64,000 nt of DNA from Wurfbainia villosa (GCA_025175895.1 CM045989.1:24545928-24609927); one strand, 5' to 3'; shown: positions 22,508-32,785, counted from the first letter of the stretch. A program made the numbers and translations. Notes: generated by a model not told the origin, from the letters alone.

Positions 22508-23135
22508 ATGGGTTGGGGTATGTCAACTTGAATGGGTGGGTAGTTAACCTAACCATAGTAAAGTTGACACTTTAGGACATTTTCAAAGTTATGTGATACT
22601 TTGGAAATGATATTGAAACTTAATCCAAAATGTTTTATGATGTGCCAATAGATTTTGAGGATTATGGAAAATTGATCAAAAGTGGCACATTTAGGTTTAG
22701 AAGGTCTTGGTGTGCCATTTTGAATCTTGGCATGCTTGGGAGATTGATCTATTAAGGAAAATTGTTTTAAAATTTAGAGATGGCATTTGGGCTTAATACT
22801 TAGGTATTATATGCCTTGGTATGTCATACACTTGTCATGCTTCATATTCCTTATCATATGTTTGCATTGAAGGTATATTTATGGTGTATTGCATCTCACA
22901 AAATATTGGGTTCACCTTGATTGTGTACTTTGACATCTAAAAAGGGTGAGATGCTAGGAATATAATCATTGGATATTAATGCTTGTGAAAATAGGACAAA
23001 AGCATCAAAACATATTAACAATGCACAAAACAAACATAATACTGGACTAATGGATACACATGCAATAACCACATTAAATGAAAGAAAATTAAGTGAAGAA
23101 ATCAAAATCACATAAATTCCAAACAGAAAATCAGA
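22508..23135 (+). other. 3' UTR of F between gag and the second-ORF promoter
   Basis: Non-coding. The first ~360 bp matches G (53700-54062). It holds a TGGCAC/GTGCCA stem motif (22683-22688, 22712-22717), also present in G, and the CATCTCAC/GTGAGATG stem at 22891-22954. G has no match from about 22870 to 24890. Confidence 0.65.
22891..22954 (+). other. Conserved 3' UTR stem motif in F (copy 1)
   Basis: GCATCTCAC (22891-22899) pairs with GTGAGATGC (22946-22954) across a 46-nt loop containing CTTGATTG. GTGAGATGCTAGGA follows the pattern seen at the same place in A and N. Confidence 0.6.
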
Positions 23136-23275
23136 AATCAGTCGACTGATTCAGTCTATCAGTTGACTGAAGATATTATAGCTCGGCACAGAAGGTTCAG
23201 AAATTGACTAACGAACCCTATCAGTCGACCGATGGCACCATCAGTCGACTGATCTGGCTCATTAGTCGACTGCTC
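23136..23275. repeat. CAGTCGACTG-type array upstream of F's second ORF
   Basis: Cluster of perfect and near-perfect palindromes directly upstream of a TATA-like motif, the same arrangement as in the LTRs of A, N, F and G but inside F's 3' region. Confidence 0.75.
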
Positions 23276-23282
23276 ATCGTGA

Positions 23283-23292
23283 TTTTATAAGG
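23283..23292 (+). promoter_or_regulatory. Putative promoter TATA box of F's second ORF
   Basis: TTTTATAAGG after the palindrome array, followed by a GC-richer leader and then the ATG at 23569. Position and context suggest an internal promoter; motif evidence only. Confidence 0.45.
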
Positions 23293-23568
23293 CCGAACCC
23301 TAGCGGTTCGGCCTCCTCATGCGACATCTCGTTTCTCCGACGCTTTCGACGATTTCTCCTTCCCTCGTTCGAGAGCTCTCCAGCGATCCTAGCCCTAGGT
23401 AAGGCTTGATTCTTGAAACCTAATCCTATTTCATCCTTTTTCTACCTAATGAGTGACCTGTCTTCTTCATCCGCACAAGTTAGGGCTCCGACGGGTTTTT
23501 TCGGCGATCCTCTTACTGTTTCTCTCCAGCCCTTGTTGCTCCTGTCGCTTCTTACAGCGACAGATCAA

Positions 23569-24816
23569 ATGGCACCTAAGTAACTTCTCTACCTAAACCC
23601 TAATCATATTTTCTTATGAATTGTCATAATCTAATCACTTTTTATATATTCAATCATGATCATGCATTGCATTCATTAGACAAAAGCGTAGGGAAGTGCC
23701 GAGTGAGGCTTCTTCGCGATCGTATCAACCCATGCCGGTTAGATACCTAGATGAGTCATTTTTCAGATCGTATTGTGGGGATGTTATTCAAATTATCATG
23801 AACTATCATTTAGCAAAAATAGTATTTTGCATGCATCCACTCAACATCGACTTAGTCACGGATATTTACTCCAATTTGAGGAGGGTTGGGGATGGTTCAG
23901 TATACTCCACTCACATTGCAAAACGCGATTTGGAGTTCACTCCTACGATTCTACAAGAGTTCTTGGAGTGTCGACCATCCACTGACACCTTCGTATTCTA
24001 TCCTACCTTTGATGAACCCTTACCAACTCCTTTTGATCATATTTCTCTAGACTCCATGCATGACTTCTTTTCCGTCAACCTCGTCCTTTAGGTCAGAACC
24101 TATTTTCTATCAATGGCTTATCTGCTCCTGACAATGTACTTTATAAAGTCATTATTGGATGCCTCTTACCCATTGTGATCCGAGGTCGGGCCAAGATTCG
24201 ACCTCCCCATCTATTTCTCATGTATGTGATGCGCCATTTATTGGATAGCAATTTCGCATCAAACATTTTTCATTGCATAGTCCACTTAGCTTTGTGTCCC
24301 CTGTGCAAGGGAAAGTTCATATGTCTTTTGGACATATCATCACTTCTTGGTTAGCATCTATAGACATAAACATTTCTAGGGGACACTGAGACCACTGTCT
24401 GATTCATACGACCATTTCACGATGAGACACTTTGCATTAGCGGGCATGCGGACAGGACCTCAGACGATGGAGTGGCCATCTCGACCTCAGCAAGCTGGGG
24501 AGCCTAGAGAGCCAGCAACAGAGTATGATGAGCCAGCTGCTGAGGAGGATGACCCCATAATAGCATATGTACCGACGAAGGGTCTCTCAGAGTGCTTTGC
24601 ACGCTTGGAGACCAGATTTGAGGATTTTCATGAGGAGGTTGACATGAGACTGGAGGACTGGAGGAGCTCAGCTTAGAGCAGTCCTCCATTGCCTATCAGC
24701 TGAGTCAGATTGAGCAGCGTCAGCTCGAGATGTTTGAGATGATGCGGAGCTGGACACTGAGTCAGCAAACTCCACCTCCTCCACCACCTCCGGCCGATGA
24801 CACTAGTGGATGGTAG
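23569..24816 (+). pseudogene. Second ORF of element F (plant transposon-associated domain), with intron, frameshifted
   Basis: The ATG at 23569 would stop after four codons unless a 100-bp GT...AG intron (23580-23679) is removed. The frame then runs to a TAG at 24089 (R-Y-L-D-E-S-F-F-R, L-E-F-T-P-T-I-L-Q-E-F-L-E-C). After a frameshift near 24085 it continues with L-Y-K-V-I-I-G-C-L-L-P-I-V-I-R-G, H-L-F-L-M-Y-V-M-R-H and S-F-G-H-I-I-T-S-W-L, then an acidic Pro-rich stretch. It ends in a coiled coil (Q-L-S-Q-I-E-Q-R-Q-L-E-M-F-E-M-M) and a Pro run at 24779-24800. The layout resembles the 'putative plant transposon protein' domain found in retrotransposons; role unknown. It could fill the env-like slot. 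At least three frame breaks. Confidence 0.6.
23580..23679 (+). other. Predicted intron in F's second ORF
   Basis: Starts GTAACTTCTC, ends TTGCATTCATTAG, AT-rich, 100 bp. Removal joins an 11-nt first exon to the long frame without a stop. Prediction from sequence only. Confidence 0.55.
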
Positions 24817-26051
24817 CTAGGCCTATATCTATGTGTCTTGCCTTTATGTGCTTGATGTGTATGTTGATTTGTATGTTCTATTCCATTTTTACCATGTCAT
24901 GACATCATATTTCTTCTTAATTATATAAAATATCATGATAATGCTTAGGGTTAATTTTTATGTCATGTTCATGTTTAGATTGTACTTATATGTCATGACA
25001 TTGTGATTATTGGCACATGTATTTATTTATACTATCATTATATGTCATAATCATCATTCATGCATTTAAGATTAATTAAAATTGATTTAAGGATAATAGC
25101 ATGATTTGAAGTCCTATGTATAAGGGAATCAAATAGAGTTGCTTAGAAAATGCATGACACCCTAATAACCCTAAACCCACATCTCACAATAACATTAAAT
25201 TGACTTGTGTGTGTTTTCATACACTCTAGATATATGTGAGATACTAGGAAGTGAGTTAAATTGATATGCTTATTTAGTACGTCATATTGAACTTAAAACT
25301 CATTAAATGATAATGATGAATCATGAGGAAAGCTAATGTACAAGTCATGTACATCTATCCCATAGTCCATGGTTTAAAATAGGTTTTCAAAAAAATTTTA
25401 AAAATATTTTAGAAAACCTTGGTGAAGTCTATCTTTTGATAGCAATCACCATTGAAGAAGTTGATATCAAGTAGGTCAAAAACATTAAAGAATTCAATAG
25501 CTTTGAACTTTGTATCAATTTCTCATCTTAATGGGTATTTTCTTTTCAAACTATTTTTCACCCATTGTATTCCATGTAAGTAATGTGCGTATGAATTTTC
25601 AAGATTTTTTGAAATATGTATATTTACTTATGTATTTTCAAAACTCGTTTCTAATTTCTAAAAATTAGCTATCAGTGGACTATTTCAGGTTGTCAGTCAA
25701 CTGATGTTGTTATCAGTCGACTGATTTCTGATTGAGTCTACTAATGGTCTGATTTTGGGTAAACAAGATTTGTTTCGCCTGATTTCAACTATGTTAAGCT
25801 ACCCTAACTGCTCCTAACCCTAGGATATGCTTTGGAAAGCATTATAAAGGGTGAAAATCCATTGGATATGGATTAGGAGAATTGTTTAGGGTGTGTATCA
25901 ATTTTAAGGTGTGTGAAATTTCAAGGTTGAACTTTTGACTTTAATTTTGGTGGTTTAGTGTTTCTATAGGCTTAGGGACTCTCCAAGGACATTGTTGGTG
26001 TAATGGTCAAGAGGGACCAAGCCTTTAGGGGGAGGTTATCCATCAATGGGA
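24817..26051 (+). other. 3' UTR of F after the second ORF
   Basis: Non-coding. From about 24890 it aligns again with G (53530 downward). It contains the second CATCTCAC-type stem (25180-25242) and a short CAGTCGACTG cluster (25674-25733). Confidence 0.6.
25180..25242 (+). other. Conserved 3' UTR stem motif in F (copy 2)
   Basis: CATCTCAC (25180-25187) faces GTGAGATA (25236-25243): seven pairs, 48-nt loop, followed by CTAGGA. It is a weakened copy of the motif at 22891. Confidence 0.45.
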
Positions 26052-26056
26052 TGATG

Positions 26057-26254
26057 TGTTAGTGCATATAAGATCCACATATCTCCACAATGGTATGATA
26101 TTGTCCACTTTGGGCCCAAGCCCTCATGGTTTTGTTTTTGGGCTTTACCCAAAAGGCCTCATACCAATGGAGATATCTTTTTTCTTATAAGCACATGATC
26201 TTTTCCATGTCTTACCAATGTGGGACTTTGATTGTATTCCTCATACTCCCAACA
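26057..26254 (-). repeat. TRIM 3' LTR (left)
   Basis: 198 bp, TGTTGGGAG...CTAACA on the minus strand. Self-complementary arms (TTGGGC / GCCCAA and ATCTCCA / TGGAGAT) allow a long hairpin. Confidence 0.9.
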
Positions 26255-26492
26255 ATCCCCCCCTCAAACGAAGGACCACATTGGGCCCCCCCTCAAGCCT
26301 ATCCCTCCTCGAAGGATTTTCTCTGCTTGATGTCCGATCTTCACCCCACCAGGACTTCCTGCCAGTTGTTCGGTCCCCCCGACCCAACTAGACTTCCTTC
26401 CTGATGTCTGGTTCTCTTGATCCGGACGTGGGAGCTCAACTTCCTTCGTTCGAGGTTCATGGCTTGACATGGACCATGGCTCTGATACCAAT

Positions 26493-26690
26493 TGTTAGTG
26501 CTTATAAGCTCCACATATCTCCACAATGGTATGATATTGTCCACTTTGGGCCCAAGCCCTCATGGTTTTGTTTTTGGGCTTTACCCAAAAGGCCTCATAC
26601 CAATGGAGATATCTTTTTTCTTATAAGCACATGATCTTTTCCATGTCTTACCAATGTGGGACTTTGATTGTATTCCTCATACTCCCAACA
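26493..26690 (-). repeat. TRIM 5' LTR (right)
   Basis: 198 bp, next to the primer site. It carries a perfect 11-bp inverted repeat, GTGCTTATAAG...CTTATAAGCAC, that one of the two substitutions disrupts in the other LTR. Confidence 0.9.
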
Positions 26691-26695
26691 TGATG

Positions 26696-27002
26696 GATAT
26701 GTTCTTCCTCATAGGGGGGAGAATTTGGAGAATTTGGAGAAGTGATGATTGTCTCTCTTTAGTGATATGAGACTTATCACTAGGAAGAGTGAAGATATCC
26801 TAGATGTTTTTGGACAAAGGGGGAGATTGTAAGATCTTATTGGGATATGAGACATTGACACCCTTGGGGAGAGCCTTTTTGATGTATGTCAAAAAGGGGG
26901 AGAATGTGAGAATTCCCAATTTAGAAAATTGGGAGGATTAGATTTGAGTTAGTGGTCTAACTCAAAGGTGTTGGTTTTTGTCAAACATAAAAAGGGGGAG
27001 AT
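26696..27002 (+). other. Distal 3' UTR of F with three polypurine-like motifs
   Basis: AAAGGGGGAGATTG near 26816, AAAAAGGGGGAGAATG near 26892 and AAAAAGGGGGAGATT at 26989-27003. The last abuts the LTR and is the functional polypurine tract. G carries counterparts of all three (52226, 52350 and 52420, minus strand). Confidence 0.65.
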
Positions 27003-27149
27003 TATTGGTGCAATCAGCTCGGGTCATGATTGACCAGACTCGAGTTTGACTCGAGTAGTGTGTGTTGATGTTTGTGTTTGATGTTTGATGATGAGTTGAT
27101 CATTGTTTGACAATGGGTTGACTATATGGTTGACATGGGGTTGACCATA

Positions 27150-27530
27150 TGATGGAGAAGTCCAAGTGGGACGCGTGGCATGGAAAGTCCAAGCATAGGT
27201 CTTCGCAATGGTAAAGTACAAGTCTTGAGTACTTGGCATGAAAAGTCCAAGCATGAGTCTTGGCAAGGAAAAGTCCAAGTTTAAGTCTTGGCAATTGGAA
27301 AATCCAACATGGGTTGGCAAGGAAAGTCCAAGTGTGTAGTCTTGGCCACATAAGTCCAAGTGTATAGTCTTGGTAGTGAAAGTCCAAGTAATGGGTACTT
27401 GGCAATTGGAAAGTCCAAGGATTGATATTAGCGGCATAAAGTCCAAGGGTGGAGTCTTGGCAACATAAGCCCAATGGTTGGTGGCGTAATGTCCAAGCGT
27501 ATTTCTTGGCAGAGTAAGCCCATGTGCCTT
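27150..27530. repeat. AGTCCAAG...CTTGGCA minisatellite in F's LTR
   Basis: About a dozen imperfect units of ~30 bp, each with CCAAG and CTTGG a few bases apart, so each unit can fold as a small hairpin. G has fewer units at 51640-51880. Confidence 0.85.
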
Positions 27531-27754
27531 GGTGGTGTAGATCAGCTTAGCATGACAATAGCCAATGGAAGCACCTGAAGGCTAGCATATGGATGAACAA
27601 GTCATGGATGACTTGTAGGGATTCGATAGGCGTGAGGCTGATGGAGGTGGCTAGAAGGCTTAGGTCTAGGCTAAGGGTGGTCTAGCAAGTATGAGAGCAT
27701 CATAATTGGGTTAAGACCTCATGTTTGAGGTGTATCAATGGATTGGGGTTATGG

Positions 27755-28110
27755 ATCAGTTGACTAGTCGAGTATTTTGACACTTGACAACCAAGTCGAC
27801 ACTGAGCAGTCGACTGGGGTTATGAGCAGTCGACTGGCAGGAGTCGACTGATGCTCGATTGCTGTTTTATGGTCCATCAGTTGACTGTCAGGGTTTGGCA
27901 ATCGACTAATCAACATAAATTGACTGCTAGGGCATAGCAATTGACTGATTCAGGTGGACAGGGGCACAGAATGTTTGGTAGCCGACTGAGCAATCGACTG
28001 CTTGTGCATCAGTCGACTGATGGGTTATCCGTTGGAACTTTTCTAGCGTAGATCGAGTAGTTGTGAGACAACGACTACATGAGTAGTCGACTACTATGTA
28101 TGGGCAGTCG
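27755..28110. repeat. CAGTCGACTG array in F's LTR
   Basis: About ten perfect or near-perfect palindromes just upstream of the TATA-like motif at 28142. Many variants differ by single transitions in the central CG. Confidence 0.85.
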
Positions 28111-28639
28111 GTTGATAGGCGAAAATCAGTCCGAGTTGTAGCTTTATATGAAGCACGAATGGGAGGTTTTTACCCACGATTCTTATGGCGATTTGGAGGG
28201 ATTTACTGGTGCAATTCAGGGTCTTCAAGTGCAACCCAAGCAACCAAACAAGCAAGCATTCAAGCTCACATTTGTAAAGTTTTCTTTACGTATTTTTTGT
28301 GTATTTCACTTGTAATTGCTTGTATTCTGTTGTATTACTTTTTTAATCATTGTAAGAGATTTCTCCACCTCCGATGTGTCACCGAGAAGGAGTGTTATTG
28401 ATTAGTGGTGGTGTGTGCATTACTAGAGCTCATTCGAGCTCAATCTATGGAGTAGGAATCTTAAGCTTCCAAACCACGTTATATCTTGTGTTTTGCATGT
28501 GATTTGTGTATTTTTCTTTTTATTTCTATATTCCACTGTGCAAACTAACAAATTGTAGAGACAAGCACGATCAAATTCCATCTACATCAACAAAATGCAC
28601 CATTCACCCCCCCCTCTAGTGCTCACCGATGTTCCTACA

Positions 28640-28748
28640 ATTTCTGTTGCAATACTTTGTGCTCTTATGAGTTAGTTTTTCAAACGAGAAGATAATTTTT
28701 CAAACACTATTCACCCCCCCCCCCCGCCAACATTTTCTCGATCCTACA
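28640..28748 (+). repeat. End of the 5' LTR of element B
   Basis: 109 bp between the end of F's LTR and B's primer site, containing an ATTCACCCCC block and ending TCGATCCTACA. The rest of the LTR would be left of F, outside the window. Confidence 0.65.
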
Positions 28749-28750
28749 TT

Positions 28751-28762
28751 TGGTATCAGAGC
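28751..28762 (+). other. Primer-binding site of element B (initiator-Met tRNA)
   Basis: TGGTATCAGAGC, 2 bp after the LTR end. It is followed by a leader of about 150 bp and the gag ATG at 28910. Confidence 0.85.
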
Positions 28763-28909
28763 GGTGGCGCTCAGATTCTATGCAACCATCGATCGAGCAC
28801 TTTCTTTTTGTGTTTTTTTCCGTTTATATTAATTTTTTTACCCGTACTACTAATCCAAGGCCAAGTCTTGGAATTCTCTTTGTTTTTCGTGTTTTTGTGA
28901 GAAATCTAA

Positions 28910-29260
28910 ATGGCACACCTTGAGTGGTATAACATCGTCCAATCTCCATTCTTTAATGAAGATGACTTCCGTTATTGGAAGGGTCGGATGAAGTGTTTCT
29001 TAAAAACACAAGTTGATATGTGGATCATAATCCAAACCGGCTTTGCTTTACCCACCAATGACCAAGGGGAACCATTGGACTATGATAAATGGACCAACAC
29101 AACGATGAGATAAATCGAAGTCGACGCAAAGGCAACCCAAGTCTTGCAATGCAGCTTATCCAAGGAGGAACTCAACTGAATTGGACCATTTATTAGTGCC
29201 AAGGACCTCTGGAACAAGCACACCAAACTTCATGAAGGGGCATCCGATGCAAAGGTATGT
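28910..29260 (+). pseudogene. Gag N-terminal part of element B
   Basis: Starts M-A-H-L-E-W-Y at 28910. It has the copia Gag pattern F-x-Y-W-K-G-R-M-K-C-F-L-K-T (about residues 20-35) and later A-K-D-L-W-N-K-H-T-K-L-H-E-G. Stops lie at 29111-29113 and near 29177. The frame is cut at 29261 by solo LTR M and resumes in the same frame at 38066, the duplicated aaaag being part of the coding sequence. Gag would form particles; without pol, B depends on other elements. Confidence 0.8.
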
Positions 29261-31334
29261 AAAAGTGTAAGATACGGTGGGAAAAAAAATAATAATAATA
29301 AAATACCCCTTGTTAATGGAGAAATTGTCTTATATAATTTCTTAGGAGTTCACAGAAATTTTTTGCATTAAAAAAAGAGTCCATACAAGGAAGATTTAAG
29401 CTTAAATGGGTGTTTGGGTTAGCTTTGGGTTAAACTTGAGCTAGATCAACCAATTTGGGTCAATTTAGGCTAGCTTGGACTTAACCATACAGGACGATTA
29501 AAAATCGCCCGAACCCAATCACTGCAAACTCCCTTTTCTCTTCGTCAAAATCCAGACTCGTCTATTCCTTCCTCATTTTTATGATCTGAGTTGCTCCTTC
29601 TCGCCGAGAGCTCTCCGCCACTCCTCCTCCTTCCCTCAAGCATCGCCGGAGCGATCGCCAGCTCTATCGGACACCTACGGCAGCCACGATCGATTTCCTT
29701 CTTCCCTCTGCTTCATCGCCGCAGCTTCTCTTCCGATGCCGACTTCGATCGGCAGTCGCCCTTGGAACGCGAAGCTCATCTCGCCGGCATCCGAAGCTAG
29801 GCCATTGCTGCTGATCTCCATTGCGAGCATGTTGTGTAGACCATCGGTGTCGATTTCTTCGTTTGATTGGTCGCTGCCCCACCAGCCACCTAGATCTTCA
29901 TTGCTAACTCCGATCCATTAACGATGAGGCCAAGAGAGTGATCTGACGGCTAAGGTTGGAACGAGAAGGTATGTTGTTTACAGCTTGATTTGGAGTTAAT
30001 TGTTCTTTAGCGATTTGATTGATGGTAGAGGTTGTTGAATCTGTCGTGGAGATTAGAGTTGAGCAGGGTTGAGCATTCTGATGGTAGCTGGGATATTTGT
30101 TTTGGTTTCCTTGTGTGTGTGATCGAGGTGGAGCTAAGGAAGGCTGGGTTTGTATCGACAGTATGAGGCAGGTGTAGATCTGGGTATTATGGAATGTGGG
30201 ATTTGATTTACAGTGTGTTGAATATTGGTATAGTTGTATAGCTGCAATTAGGTGAAGAGGATGATCTGAGTAATGATCCGGATCTGATGACATAAATTGT
30301 GATTTCAGTTGATGGAGATGGGTTGTTGTCATTGTTCATTTGGATTGTACAGATCGACCTATGACTTAAGACCATGGATCAAGAAGCGGTGGAAGCAAGG
30401 CTCAAATTAGGTAAGCTGTGATTTGGTTATGTTTTGGTAGTGAACTAAGTTGTGACAACAAAATAGTTTATGATTGGATTTAGGTTTGATTTGAGATGTG
30501 ATACCATCATTGGAATTATGATAGACTTTGTCAATGTTTGCGTGTTGATTACAGGATTTTGATACGAGGTAGGTTCGCGAATGCGAATACAATCAACACA
30601 GCTTATATATATCAGGTGGGTAATATCTACCCTGGCCAGGTAGTTTTTATCTGAATTTGGTGCATGAATTTGGATTTATACTGAATTATTTTACCTTGAC
30701 TCCACTCTTATTTTATCATGTGCTTGTACTTAGCCTTGACCTTTGAGATATTGCTATTAGTTCATCGTTCATTTATCATGGATATGAATTACAAACCCTA
30801 TTGTGTGTTAGCTGATAGATGTTCAGTTAAGTACATGTGATTAGGGTTACCATTGTGAACTCAGATTAGGTTACCGGGTTACATCACTAGGGTTAGGTGA
30901 TGGATCATATTATGGAGTCGATTGTTGTATCGTACACATATTAGTTGTGCATCTATGGTGGATCTAGGCATCTGTACATAGATAAGTGTGTGGTTGTCAG
31001 TATGTGGCTAGGGACTGGAGGTCCTAGCGTGATGGTATATCCATTATGGATCGTGTGCCTGTGTATGATTATATGGACGATCGATAGTATCTCGCTACGG
31101 ACTGGAGTTCTTAGCGTGGTTGACTATCAGATATGTATGACTCTTTGTGTGATAGAGAGAGAGTCTTGTGGATTAGTAGTCCTTGCATAGTTGACTTTTG
31201 GTTGACCAGGATTCCCCGTGGGATAGGGAGTATTACGAGGATACGTGTATGGAGCTATGCATCATTACATTGCATGCATGCTGGCGATTAGGTCTCCCTT
31301 GTGGTTGAGAGGGTCATCAGTCATCCTGCCTCCC

Positions 31335-31692
31335 CGACCACTCGGGGTAGTGGTAGCAGGGTCGAGGGCAGAGCATTGGATGTGCCGCGCTCGGCCACTA
31401 TAGACGATGGTAGCTGGAGATGCACACTTGGCCACTGTGCAGAGTGGTAGTTAGCGCACTCGCCCACTATAGACGGTGGTTGTGTGATGTGCAGTTGTCC
31501 TGTGTGCAGCACTTGTCTACTAATGGGTAGGAATGGCGTGGCTAGCAGCAGGGACCCCTTAGAGTAGTTAGCTTTTTACGCTTATATGCTACTCAATCAT
31601 ACTACCCAACTCGGTCACTCGAGAGTAGTGGTAGCTGGAGTCGAGATAGTGGCCATGTTGTGCCACCCTGACCACTCTAGGGTTGTGGTTGG
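31335..31692. repeat. Hairpin-type repeat cluster in solo LTR M
   Basis: Six spaced copies of a CCACT...AGTGG / GATGGT motif, each a 5-8 bp inverted repeat around a loop of a few bases, followed by GTAGCTGG-like sequence. Confidence 0.55.
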
Positions 31693-32458
31693 ACGGGTCT
31701 GCAGACATGTCCATGCATATGCATTGCTGATATATATATGTATGCATGTATTTGATATATGTTTTACATATGCCTGTGAGATGCTGCATTTGATTGAGTT
31801 ATGTTTTCTGCATATGCTTGTTCATCATGATACATGTCATTTGTATATTATATACTGCTGTGTGTTGAGAATGATATATGAGTTGGTCCAGACTATTGTA
31901 TGCATTTGATTAGCGTCATGTCATAGTGTAGTATGGACTGGGTTGTTATTACATGTGATTATATACTGTTCATATGTCTGAGTGTTGGTCAGATATGGGA
32001 TTGACATTGTACGTTATTGTTAAGGCAATCAACCAAGTGATATGGTTTTGATGTGTGTGGCAAAGGGTTTAAGTTAGGTTTGATATGGATTTGATATATG
32101 CGTTGGAGTCTTGCAGGACTTAGTAATTCACACATGGAGCATTGGCGAGTTTCACCTCTCATGACTCAGTCCTTGAGTCGGTGAAAGATGCATTGCGAAA
32201 GCCATGCACTTGGTGCATCCAAGGGACCGTCGGACGAGGAGAATTGGAGTAAAGCCGGAGGAAGTAGACTTCAGGGCGAGACACGAAGGATGACGCTGTG
32301 AAGCTGTGCGCTTGGCGCATTTGAGGGACGTGGCCGGACAAAGACAACTTCAAAGGCGAGGGACTCCAAGGGAATGAGAGTGAGCGATAGCAACCCAGGA
32401 CGGGGTAGATTGTAGGTGAAACTTGGACATTTGGCTAAGTGTCGATGTGATTTTCTGA

Positions 32459-32785
32459 CATCAGTCGACTGCCATGACATGGTAGTCGACTGCTCCAAGT
32501 CGACTGTGACTCAACTGGTGTTCGAGTCTGGTCTGTGTCACATTAGTCAACTGCCAAGGATTGGCAGTCGACTGACGAAACCACCAGTCGACTGGTCGCA
32601 AGGGTTTCAAGCACAGAATGTTGATCAGTCGAGTGCTCGCTTCCAACACTCGACTATTAGCTCCATCAGTTGACTGATGGGATGATCAGCCGACTGATGT
32701 GGGAGCCGTTGAATGAAATCCAAAGTGGAAGAAGCCGTTATTGGGCAACGGCTACAGGAGCAGTCGACTGATCGGGGCATCAGTC
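32459..32785. repeat. CAGTCGACTG array in N's 5' LTR
   Basis: Five perfect copies and at least as many one-base variants, in U3 directly upstream of the TATA box. Confidence 0.85.

Larger units (their letters stand above)
26057..26690 (-). mobile_element. TRIM (terminal-repeat retrotransposon in miniature) in F
   Basis: 634 bp: two 198-bp LTRs (26057-26254 and 26493-26690) differing at only two positions, a 238-bp interior without coding capacity, and target duplication tgatg (26052-26056 and 26691-26695). On the minus strand the interior begins with the initiator-Met primer site TGGTATCAGAGCC (26478-26490) and ends with a G-rich polypurine tract beside the left LTR. It must have been mobilised by enzymes from other elements. 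Near-identical LTRs mean it is one of the youngest insertions here. Confidence 0.93.
13228..28639 (+). mobile_element. Element F: gag-only copia-like element with a second ORF (5' part outside window)
   Basis: F belongs to the same LTR family as G. In the window it comprises gag C-terminal coding (13228-13450 and 22236-22507), a 3' UTR containing a second gene (23569-24816) and a 3' LTR (27003-28639). A lies at its left edge, C splits its gag, and a TRIM lies in its 3' UTR. It ends inside the 5' LTR of B, whose last 109 bp follow at 28640. No protease, integrase, RT or RNase H coding sequence was found. Confidence 0.75.
27003..28639 (+). repeat. 3' LTR of element F
   Basis: 1637 bp, starting TATTGGTGCAATC (family form TGTTGGTGC, first G changed) and ending ATGTTCCTACA. 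Order: hinge with ACTCGAGTTTGACTCGAG, minisatellite (27150-27530), CAGTCGACTG array (27755-28110), TATA-like CTTTATATGA (28142-28151), then the CATTCACCCC...CTCTAG block (28601-28619). G has the same LTR family. Confidence 0.85.

Noticed and set aside
23399..23479. An additional 5' UTR intron before F's second ORF
   Set aside because: A GTAAGG donor and a CACAAG acceptor are present, but no coding constraint supports them.
27024..27474. Overlapping minus-strand ORFs (140 and 124 codons) and similar ORFs at 51579-51951
   Set aside because: They are frames through the AGTCCAAG minisatellite of the F/G LTR; several frames are open at once because the repeat lacks stops.
27003..28762. F and B as a tandem pair sharing one LTR
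   Set aside because: F's LTR ends at 28639 and a further 109-bp LTR end with its own ATTCACCCCC block precedes B's primer site, so insertion of F in B's 5' LTR fits better. The left junction would settle it.
29591..29921. Short plus-strand ORFs (69 and 61 codons) in a GC-richer stretch resembling a gene 5' end
   Set aside because: They lie in the solo LTR M downstream of its start, overlap each other in different frames and show no domain; likely the transcribed leader of the LTR.
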